Assembly: GCA_018061325.1 (NCBI GenBank)
Contig: JAGOUJ010000008.1
Coordinates: 1 to 38,716, forward strand
Reading direction: 5' to 3'
Source of the DNA: Gammaproteobacteria bacterium
GTDB lineage: Bacteria; Pseudomonadota; Gammaproteobacteria; UBA6186; Azoamicaceae
Length of the DNA: 38,716 bases
In this document: in pieces, positions 16,640-23,885 of the stretch
How positions within the stretch are numbered: position 1 is the first letter of the stretch
Layout: each line of letters begins with the position of its first letter
Translations under genes and position numbers: made by a program
The notes under the pieces: model-generated
What the model was told of the DNA's origin: nothing
What the model saw: the letters and a program-made list of their open reading frames with translations, nothing else
Databases searched by the model: none

Positions 16640-16644
16640 AAAAG

Positions 16645-17961
16645 ATGTCCGCTGGCCCTTTACTGCGTGTCGATCACATTCAAAAATCCTTCACCAATGC
16701 TGAAGGGAAGCAATTATTAGTGTTAGATCATATTAACTTTCAACAGGAAGAACAGGAAATTATTGCTTTATTGGGCAAATCAGGATCGGGAAAATCAACC
16801 TTACTCCGTATTATTGCCGGTCTTTCCAAACCCTCAGGTGGCCAGGTTTTTTATAAAGGCAATCCCGTAGAAACACCCTCTTTAGGTATTTCCATGGTCT
16901 TTCAGCATTTTGCCTTATTTCCCTGGTTAACCGTTCTTGAAAATGTCGCATTGGGGCTTGAAGCACTCGGGGTCCCTGCAAAACGCAGGCACCACCAAGC
17001 CCTAGAAGCCGTGGACATGATTGGTTTAGATGGTTTTGAATCAGCCTATCCCAAAGAATTATCGGGTGGTATGCGACAACGGGTGGGGTTTGCCAGAGCT
17101 TTAGTGGTAGAACCTGAATTGCTCCTTATGGATGAACCCTTTTCAGCACTCGACCTATTAACGGCCGAAAAATTAAGAACCGATCTGTTGAATATATGGC
17201 ATAACCAAAGAACCGGTCTGAAGGGTATTTTGCTGGTCACCCATAATATTGAAGAAGCGCTGTTGATGGCCCACCGTATCTTTATTTTCTCTTCCGACCC
17301 AGGTTATATTCAAGCAGAAATACCGGTTACATTACCCTTTCCGCGTGATACCGAATCGCCTGCTTTTCGCGGGTTGTTGGATGATATTTATAGGCTTATG
17401 ACAACCAGTGAGCGCGAACGCTTAGCCCGTGCTAAGACCAAGACAAAAATGCAGCCTATCAAACATTCAGAATATGCCTATCGTTTACCGGAAGTGGATA
17501 TCTATGAATTGGCAGGCTTATTGGATGCCATGAAGTTTCATGAAAAAGACGGAAAAGTTAATTTGCCACAGTTGGCCGATGAATTACATTTGGGCGTGGA
17601 TGGTCTTTTTCCACTCACGGAAGTGCTGGATATGCTTCATTTTACCCGCATTAGCCAGGGGGCTTTGGAATATTTACCCGCAGGCAGAGCTTTTGCATCG
17701 GCCGATATTTTAGAACGTAAACGTTTATTTGCCGAACATTTATTAGCGACGATTCCACTGGCTAAACATATACGCGAAGTACTCGACACCCGCCCTTCGC
17801 ATCGCGTTCCGCGCTCACTTTTTCTGGAAGAATTGGAAGTCTTTTTAAGCAAGTCTGAAGCAGAACGTCTACTGCGTATTATGATCGATTGGGGACGCTA
17901 TGCTGAAATATTTGCCTATAACTATGATACCGATACTTTAAGCTTAGAGAATCCACAGTAA
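16645..17961 (+). CDS. ABC transporter ATP-binding protein with C-terminal AAA-associated domain
   Basis: A 438-residue ATPase. The nucleotide-binding domain (about 1-265) has Walker A LLGKSGSGKST (residues 43-52), the signature LSGGMRQR (about 139-146) and Walker B LLMDEPFSALD (about 160-170), close to the SsuB/TauB/NrtD branch. Residues about 275-435 are a separate, mostly helical domain of the kind annotated as AAA-associated C-terminal, which could sense a ligand or regulate the ATPase. It is the partner of the fused permease immediately upstream. A truncated family A palindrome follows the stop codon. Confidence 0.9.
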   Translation: MSAGPLLRVDHIQKSFTNAEGKQLLVLDHINFQQEEQEIIALLGKSGSGKSTLLRIIAGLSKPSGGQVFYKGNPVETPSLGISMVFQHFALFPWLTVLENVALGLEALGVPAKRRHHQALEAVDMIGLDGFESAYPKELSGGMRQRVGFARALVVEPELLLMDEPFSALDLLTAEKLRTDLLNIWHNQRTGLKGILLVTHNIEEALLMAHRIFIFSSDPGYIQAEIPVTLPFPRDTESPAFRGLLDDIYRLMTTSERERLARAKTKTKMQPIKHSEYAYRLPEVDIYELAGLLDAMKFHEKDGKVNLPQLADELHLGVDGLFPLTEVLDMLHFTRISQGALEYLPAGRAFASADILERKRLFAEHLLATIPLAKHIREVLDTRPSHRVPRSLFLEELEVFLSKSEAERLLRIMIDWGRYAEIFAYNYDTDTLSLENPQ

Positions 17962-17965
17962 ACAT

Positions 17966-18005
17966 GCCCCCACCCCAACCCTCCCCCGCCAAGCGAGGGA
18001 GGGAG
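17966..18005. repeat. Family A GC-rich palindrome, truncated copy
   Basis: Begins GCCCCCACCCCAACCC; the core stem CCCTCCCCCGC / GCGAGGGAGGG has loop CAA and one mismatch. The outer right arm present in the copy at 30424-30477 is missing. It lies between the ABC ATPase stop and the convergent membrane-protein pseudogene, where it may act as a terminator stem. Confidence 0.8.
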
Positions 18006-18015
18006 TAATGAATGG

Positions 18016-18871
18016 TTAAGCCGCCTGAGCCTTTCTTAAGCACAAATCATATAAAACTGCCAATATCAATGCGTTCACTAAAGGATTAAAGAAAGCTGTG
18101 AATGTCCATGTGAACAAGTCTTTTATGTGCTGGGGTTCTCGTATAGAGGTCGTGAATGGCGGTGTCAGCATCCATAATCGCATCCAATAGTTTGTCTCGG
18201 TCACAACACTCGGCTCTGTTCCCGTGCCCCAAAAAAAGCACCAAACTGCCAGTATAGAAATTGTTATAAGATAAATTCCAAGTAAACATAAACCAGTAAT
18301 GATAGCAAACTACAAGAAGACGAATAGCCGTAAACCACCAACGCTTTGAAACCAATGCAAAACCGGCTCGAATAGAACTCCAAATACCCCGATCATCAAT
18401 GATAGCTATAGAAGAAGCAAAAACAAGATATACTGTCAGTATTACAAAAGGTATTGCAACAAATGTCATACTAAAAATTACCTTTAAATATGAAGGAATG
18501 GCAAGGTATGACCCTAGTTTTATATAGGGCATTAGAAACAATAGAGCACTGCCCATAACCATGGCTGTTGTTAAGAGAATAATGACCATCGAAAATACCC
18601 AGGTTTTTTTAACAAGGGCTTTACATGCTACAAGCTTATATGTCATCTGCCCTCTGCTACGATGAATACAATCGATAATTAAAGTATGGGTTAAACAACT
18701 AAATAACCACATCAAAATGAATATTATGCCGATAAACACCCATGCACTATAAGGTTCATACATCGCATAATAGTCGGACAACCTTGTTAATCTAAGAAAT
18801 TTCGCAGCGAATCTACCGATATCTATATAATTTATATGCTGAAATAATACGCTGAGGGTTGCAAAAACCAT
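18016..18871 (-). pseudogene. Multi-pass membrane protein (paralogue of 19569-20294), frameshifted
   Basis: The upstream open frame (18871-18086) encodes membrane segments similar to the neighbouring paralogue (shared IDCIHRSRGQ/IDAIHRGRGQ, IAIIDDRGIWSSIR/LAIIDDSGIVQSIR), then runs into unrelated sequence. The proper C-terminus (NALILAVLYDLCLRKAQ, matching HALMLETLYDLRLRKAG) lies in another frame down to 18016. Removing one T from the TTT at about 18307-18309 restores VVAIITGLCLLGIYLITI and joins the two. The first 25 or so residues of the paralogue are also absent in frame. The family resembles UPF0259/YciC-type membrane proteins of unknown function; that label is tentative. Confidence 0.75.
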
Positions 18872-18922
18872 AGAAAAGGGCCATACAAATATTTCTCAAG
18901 CAATCTTACTATACTCGCAATA

Positions 18923-18966
18923 ATTCTCGCAAGAATCTTGAGATGTATCGAATATTGATATAAGAT
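18923..18966 (+). promoter_or_regulatory. Candidate higBA promoter and operator
   Basis: TTGAGA (18938-18943), 17 bases, TAAGAT (18961-18966). Just upstream is the inverted repeat ATTCT-CGCA-AGAAT (18923-18936), a plausible HigA operator. The -10 ends five bases before the higB ATG, so the transcript would be leaderless or nearly so. Confidence 0.4.
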
Positions 18967-18971
18967 ATACC

Positions 18972-19262
18972 ATGATTGTTGGTTTTAAGACCCAAACAGC
19001 TCAAGATATATTTGATGGGATTCTCAGTCGCCATGCGAGGAAAGTGCCCATGAATATACACGCTAAGGCGACGAAGTTGTTTGACCAGATAAATTCAGCG
19101 CATGTTATAGACGATTTGAAATCACCGCCTGGTAATCGTTTAGAACGTTTAAAAGGTCATTTATCAGGCAAATGGAGTATGCGTATTAATAATCAATGGA
19201 GAATTATATTCGAATGGAAGGAAAATCAGGCATTCAATGTCGATATAGTCGATTACCATTAA
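18972..19262 (+). CDS. higB: HigB-type toxin (RelE/ParE superfamily mRNA interferase)
   Basis: A 96-residue protein with the HigB core: RLERLKGHLSGKWSMRINNQ followed by WRIIFEW and ending VDIVDYH. The family cleaves ribosome-bound mRNA. It is followed ten bases later by a HigA-type antitoxin, the usual toxin-first order of higBA. The start at 18972 gives full family length, although no clear SD precedes it. An internal ATG (M27) has an AGGAAAG upstream but would remove a conserved N-terminal strand. Confidence 0.92.
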   Translation: MIVGFKTQTAQDIFDGILSRHARKVPMNIHAKATKLFDQINSAHVIDDLKSPPGNRLERLKGHLSGKWSMRINNQWRIIFEWKENQAFNVDIVDYH

Positions 19263-19271
19263 ACGAGGTGA

Positions 19272-19565
19272 ATGATGCTACCTAAAAAACGTCCCCCTAC
19301 ACATCCCGGTGAAATGTTAAAAACCGAGTTTCTGGAACCTTATGGTTTTTCACAAAGTGAATTTGCCAAAAACTTGCGTTGGAGCTATGCACGACTCAAT
19401 GAAATTGTCCATGGTAAACGTGGTGTTTCGGCAGATTCAGCATTGGCATTTTCTGAAGCACTGGGTACTACACCAGAATTCTGGTTGAATCTACAAAGAA
19501 ACTGGGATCTATGGCATGCCATGAAAAAACATAACCATGTACCTTTAATGAAGAAAGCGTCTTAA
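19272..19565 (+). CDS. higA: HigA-type antitoxin (XRE-family HTH)
   Basis: A 97-residue DNA-binding antitoxin. The opening KKRPPTHPGEMLKTEFLEP is the HigA-family signature (PTHPGE). The helix-turn-helix lies at about residues 28-52 (SQSEFAKNLRWSYARLNEIV), followed by the family's TTPEFWLNLQ. Two adjacent ATG codons are preceded by GAGGTGA; the second may be used. It should neutralise HigB and autoregulate the operon. The pair sits between two paralogous membrane-protein genes. Confidence 0.93.
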   Translation: MMLPKKRPPTHPGEMLKTEFLEPYGFSQSEFAKNLRWSYARLNEIVHGKRGVSADSALAFSEALGTTPEFWLNLQRNWDLWHAMKKHNHVPLMKKAS

Positions 19566-19568
19566 GCG

Positions 19569-20294
19569 TCAGAGCCCTGCTTTTCTTAAACGTAGATCGT
19601 AAAGTGTTTCTAACATTAATGCGTGCAGTAGTGGGTAAAGAAAAGCATTCAAGAACCATAACACGGGGATAGTCACTATTTTAATCTGTTCTTCCACATT
19701 CATAACGCTTTTATCGCTAAAAAGAAAGCAAGCACCCAAGACTACCAAGAGTATTCCAAGCACCAAGATAAAAAGAATCAGGGCAATCATGCTAAGGCGA
19801 TTACTTAAAAACCACCCATATTTGTCACTGATTGCAAAACTATTCCGAATGGACTGCACTATACCGCTATCATCAATAATCGCTAAGTAGGGTGCAAAGG
19901 CAAGGTAAATAGACAAAATAATACCCGGAATAATCAAACATAAGGTTCCAGCCAATATCATTAAAAGGGTTAAAATAATAACCACTAAAAACATAGCGCT
20001 TTTCTTGAGGCTATTGGGCCAGGCCAGGTAATGATAAATCGGCTGCCCTCGGCCCCGATGTATTGCATCAATGATCGACGCATGAATCCACACGCTTAGC
20101 ATACCCATCATGAATACGCTTGGCGTGAGTGAATGATTATCAACAACGCTTAGAGTGTAGTAGTCATGCCCTGCGTTTATCGTGGCGAAGCCTATTGAAA
20201 AAGGCCCTACAAATCGAAAGGTCGATTGCCACAGAGCAAAACCGGATCGTACAACTTGCCAAGCTGTTTGGGGCTGGGTTGGCACAATAAACAT
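19569..20294 (-). CDS. Multi-pass membrane protein, UPF0259/YciC-like
   Basis: A 241-residue inner-membrane protein with five or six hydrophobic segments and the motif set IIDAIHRGRGQP, LIIPGIILSIYLAFAPYLA, IIDDSGIVQSIRNSF. The IPG-x-A-x-D/S-I-R-S arrangement resembles YciC/UPF0259 and related membrane families of unknown function. It is the intact paralogue of the frameshifted gene at 18016-18871. Its stop lies three bases beyond that of the convergent higA. Family label is tentative; a membrane protein is certain. Confidence 0.75.
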   Translation of the reverse strand: MFIVPTQPQTAWQVVRSGFALWQSTFRFVGPFSIGFATINAGHDYYTLSVVDNHSLTPSVFMMGMLSVWIHASIIDAIHRGRGQPIYHYLAWPNSLKKSAMFLVVIILTLLMILAGTLCLIIPGIILSIYLAFAPYLAIIDDSGIVQSIRNSFAISDKYGWFLSNRLSMIALILFILVLGILLVVLGACFLFSDKSVMNVEEQIKIVTIPVLWFLNAFLYPLLHALMLETLYDLRLRKAGL

Positions 20295-20363
20295 TTACAC
20301 GCCTCTATAGGCTTATATAGTCTAGGAAGCCTTTGTATGCCACGGGGCTTAGATTCTGACATA

Positions 20364-22145
20364 ATGAGCCCTATGCGACGAATCATCCTACTATGCTGCA
20401 TTTGCCTCTACCCTTGGTCGGTTATGGCCGAAAGCAAGGCGTGGACACTGAAAATAGAGGGCTTAAAGCCTAGTGATAAAAAGGCTTTACTAGATAGTTT
20501 GGATTTCAAACTAAAAATAACAGATGATCGTTTAAAACAGCGGGTTTCTACCGATATCGCAAGCTATTTGGCGATTATGGGCTATTATGAACCCACTATC
20601 GAATGTCATAGCACTATGCCCAAACAAACAACATCGGGCATCTTGTCTATCTTTCGATCGGATAAGCAGCAAATCAGCTGTACGCTGGCCTACGGTCCCT
20701 CCCTACGCATTCAGGATCTCAAAGTAACGCTAGAAGGACCCGGCCGACAAGACCCTGCATTAAAGACTTTGCTAACCAATGGTCCGCTAAAACCTGGACT
20801 GCGTTTTGAAGAAAAAAGCTATGAGGCTTACAAACAGCTACTATTAACAAAAGCCCTAGAACAGGGTTATTTAGAAGCTACTTTTATAGAAAACCAAGTC
20901 CGTGTCGATCTGGTACGGCAAGAAGCAACGATTAGACTCACACTGGCAACAGGCAAACCTTTTACCTTTGGCCCCATCTCTTTTCCACACGCACCCTATC
21001 CAACACCCTTTTTAACACAATACCTTTCCTTTAAACCCGGTGATCCTTATCGTACGGAAACCGTGTTTAAACTACAAAAAGACTTGTTGGATAGTGAATT
21101 ATTTAAACATGTGCGTGTAGAACCAGAGCCCGATGCGCATGGATCCACGCGTGTTCCTTTAAAAGTACACTTAGATCCCAAAGCGCGTAACCATTATACC
21201 TTTGGCCTTGGATTTGGCACCGATACAGGTTTACGAGAACGTATACACTGGGAACGTAGACGTTCTGCACTGCCAGGACACCGTATTCAACTAAGCGCCA
21301 AAACATCACAACGGGCCAATCAAGCCCGCATGCTTTATAGTATGCCGCTTAACAATCCCAAGACCGATCGTGTGGATTTTGACACACAGATCGTTGAAGA
21401 AAAATCTGTCGATAAAAAATACAGTCTACGCCATGAAACCATCTTAAGTGCTACAAAGAAAGCCGATCGCTTAGAACGCACACTCTCCACACGTTTTCTG
21501 TCTGAATCCTTTCGAGATCTGCCGAATACATCCAAACAGAATGCTCATTTTCTGCTTCCTCAAATAGGCTATACGTGGACACAGCAAGATGCAATCTTTA
21601 ATCCTGGATCACACAATCAGGGTGTGCGTCTAGGTCTAAAAATACAAGGGGGATTAGCCTCTTTGGGATCCAGTACCAATATTATTCGTACCGATCTCCG
21701 ATTAAAAAGTATTCAAAAACTCACCGAAAAAACACGCGTGATTATACGCGGCAATTTAGGGGCTATGGATGCTAAAAATAAAGGTAAAATACCGCTGAGT
21801 TTACGTTTTTTCACAGGTGGCGATCAAAGCGTACGCGGCTTTGCTTACCAATCGCTAGGCCCTACAGAAAAAGATCCCTTGGGTAATCTAATCGTGATCG
21901 GTGGTCGCTATCTGGTCGTGGGTAGCATCGAATGCGAAAGAACACTCTATAAAAAAATGGGCATGGCTGTTTTTTCGGATGCGGGTAATGCCATGAATCA
22001 TTTCGGTCAAAAGCTTTTTTACAGTGCCGGTTTTGGTCTGCGCTTTGCAACAGCCCTCGGTTCGCTTCGTATCGATCTAGCACAAGCACTACCGACCAAT
22101 CAACGAAAACCCAGGCTACACTTAAATTTTGGCATGGATTTTTAA
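20364..22145 (+). CDS. tamA: TamA, Omp85-family outer-membrane assembly protein
   Basis: The outer-membrane half of the translocation and assembly module. I start it at ATG 20364 (MSPMRRIILLCCICLYPWSV), which places a signal peptide at the N-terminus with cleavage near VMA-ES; the open frame extends upstream to 20226 antisense to the neighbouring gene. POTRA-like domains span about residues 25-260, then a 16-strand barrel. Late motifs include FFTGGDQSVRGFAYQSLGP (the VRG/Y loop of Omp85 proteins) and a C-terminal strand ending in Phe (LHLNFGMDF). 593 residues compares with 577 in E. coli. It is followed directly by tamB, one base after the stop. Confidence 0.93.
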   Translation: MSPMRRIILLCCICLYPWSVMAESKAWTLKIEGLKPSDKKALLDSLDFKLKITDDRLKQRVSTDIASYLAIMGYYEPTIECHSTMPKQTTSGILSIFRSDKQQISCTLAYGPSLRIQDLKVTLEGPGRQDPALKTLLTNGPLKPGLRFEEKSYEAYKQLLLTKALEQGYLEATFIENQVRVDLVRQEATIRLTLATGKPFTFGPISFPHAPYPTPFLTQYLSFKPGDPYRTETVFKLQKDLLDSELFKHVRVEPEPDAHGSTRVPLKVHLDPKARNHYTFGLGFGTDTGLRERIHWERRRSALPGHRIQLSAKTSQRANQARMLYSMPLNNPKTDRVDFDTQIVEEKSVDKKYSLRHETILSATKKADRLERTLSTRFLSESFRDLPNTSKQNAHFLLPQIGYTWTQQDAIFNPGSHNQGVRLGLKIQGGLASLGSSTNIIRTDLRLKSIQKLTEKTRVIIRGNLGAMDAKNKGKIPLSLRFFTGGDQSVRGFAYQSLGPTEKDPLGNLIVIGGRYLVVGSIECERTLYKKMGMAVFSDAGNAMNHFGQKLFYSAGFGLRFATALGSLRIDLAQALPTNQRKPRLHLNFGMDF

Positions 22146-22146
22146 A

Positions 22147-23784
22147 ATGGATTTTTGGGTGCGGGCTTTCTTTTATGGTCTGACTTTAATACCTCTTTTC
22201 CTGATTCTAGGTATTACAACAGAAAGTGGCACCCAGCTTGGCGCAGGTTTGATACGTGATTATTTTATCAAAGATTTAGACTATCAAACCTTAAAGGGTC
22301 GATTCATCGATAAAATCGTTCTTGAAACCATTCGCTTTGAAACAGCAACGTACACTTTTTCGGCACAGCAGGCTGAATTAAACATTGATTTGCTATCCTT
22401 GCTTAAGGGTCCATTATATCTGCCCGCCTTTTCGATAAAAGAGGTCCTTATTACATCAAAAACGCTCTCCAGCGATCCGATAAAAATTGCAATGTTCAGT
22501 TTAGCCTCAATCCCAACACCGAAAAAAATACCCTCTGCTTTTCACTGGCATCTTCAGACAGACTTTAAAGAATCATCCTTAACACTGCAAGGCATGCTCG
22601 ATTTTGTAAGCCAAAAAGACAGATCTTGGCAAGCAACACTCCGCCTAAAAACGCGTATACCCTTAGAAAAACAAGGTATTAGCCTCGATGATTTATATCT
22701 TAGCCTGAGCCCTCAAACACCCAGCCTGCTAGCATTTGTCGGAGGCGGCCGGATTGGAAAAGCGCCATTTAGCCTAGAAGGCAGCACAGACATGCATAAA
22801 GCCTTTGAAAGCACATTCAAACTAAAAAGTTCATTAATTCCGCTTTACCAGACTGCGCAAACGTCTATCAAAGCTATCGCCGATCTAAATATGCATTATA
22901 TTGATAAGATCTTAAGTGTTCAGGGCACCCTACGTATTCCAGAAGCTTTGATTCTGCTGGATAATAATGAATTAGCCCTTCAACGTTCACGCGACGTGAT
23001 GATCCTTCATACAAAGGCCCAAACACCTTCGTTATTTAAAATAATACCTCGTATAAAGCTTATTTTAGGGGATAAACTGCGTATTAAAAGTTCTAAGCTC
23101 GAAGCGAATCTAAGTGGTCATCTTACAATATCTGAACGATCGGATGGACTTTTAGCAGCCTTTGGTCGTCTTTCTATCCAACAAGGTACCTACCGTCTAC
23201 AAGGCCGTAGACAGTTTATTCGCCAAGGTTCTTTATTATTTCCTTTTGGTACACTCTTGAACAATCCCTTGCTCGATATACAACTCTATACGAAACGTTT
23301 TTCTCAAACTGATGCTGAAGACGGTGGTATTTATATACAAGGAAGTTTACAAAAACCGTTGATCCAAATTTATGCAAAAGATGAATATCGACAATCAGCC
23401 CTCTTGTCGGGCTTGGGCCTCGGGGATCCGGAAAAAGAAAACAGTGATAATCAACAAAAAACGATGGCTCAAACAGCGCTATTACTCTCGGGCCAGAATA
23501 ATCCCTTCACACACATTTTAGAATCGGGTTTTGGTATTGATGAATTTAAACTGGAATCGCGTAGCCTTCAAAATAGTTTAAATAATCATGCAACAACCGA
23601 TACAGCTGTGGTTTTAGGAAGACCTTTATCACCCAAACTCTATCTACAATATGTACAAACGATTATGGAACCCTTAAGTACCGTGCGTTTAAAATATGCG
23701 CTCACGCCCAAGTTTAGTACCAGCCTCGAAAGTAGTACCGAAGGTTTTGGCGGCGATCTGACCTTTAGTATCGAGAAGGATTAA
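22147..23784 (+). CDS. tamB: TamB-like inner-membrane-anchored protein, unusually short
   Basis: The TamA partner. The start at 22147 (MDFWVRAFFYGLTLIPLF) gives a single membrane anchor; an in-frame ATG at 22129 overlaps tamA. The N-terminal TamB signature is present (LKGRFIDKIVLETIRFETAT) and so is the C-terminal DUF490 domain (RQFIRQGSLLFPFGTLLNNP, AQTALLLSGQ, VLGRPLSPKLYLQY, then a terminal strand-rich end). The total is only 545 residues, against 1259 in E. coli, so the long middle of the beta-taco groove is missing. The frame is intact, so this looks like a genuinely short form rather than a truncation. Confidence 0.88.
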   Translation: MDFWVRAFFYGLTLIPLFLILGITTESGTQLGAGLIRDYFIKDLDYQTLKGRFIDKIVLETIRFETATYTFSAQQAELNIDLLSLLKGPLYLPAFSIKEVLITSKTLSSDPIKIAMFSLASIPTPKKIPSAFHWHLQTDFKESSLTLQGMLDFVSQKDRSWQATLRLKTRIPLEKQGISLDDLYLSLSPQTPSLLAFVGGGRIGKAPFSLEGSTDMHKAFESTFKLKSSLIPLYQTAQTSIKAIADLNMHYIDKILSVQGTLRIPEALILLDNNELALQRSRDVMILHTKAQTPSLFKIIPRIKLILGDKLRIKSSKLEANLSGHLTISERSDGLLAAFGRLSIQQGTYRLQGRRQFIRQGSLLFPFGTLLNNPLLDIQLYTKRFSQTDAEDGGIYIQGSLQKPLIQIYAKDEYRQSALLSGLGLGDPEKENSDNQQKTMAQTALLLSGQNNPFTHILESGFGIDEFKLESRSLQNSLNNHATTDTAVVLGRPLSPKLYLQYVQTIMEPLSTVRLKYALTPKFSTSLESSTEGFGGDLTFSIEKD

Positions 23785-23787
23785 ACT

Positions 23788-23840
23788 TTTTTTTCCCTCA
23801 CCCCCCGGCCCTAGACGGGCCGGGGGGTGAGGGAAAAAAA
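23788..23840. terminator. Bidirectional terminator between tamB and mutS (family B palindrome)
   Basis: A perfect 24-bp stem (23788-23811 with 23817-23840) around the loop TAGAC. The GC core is CCCTCACCCCCCGGCCC, flanked by seven T's on the left and seven A's on the right, so each strand sees a GC stem followed by a T run. It lies between the convergent tamB and mutS genes. A second, less symmetric family B copy occurs after gatB. Confidence 0.9.
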
Positions 23841-23885
23841 GGCTGCGCAGCTATCAAGGCATTAGAAACAAAGGGCGGCGAGCAG

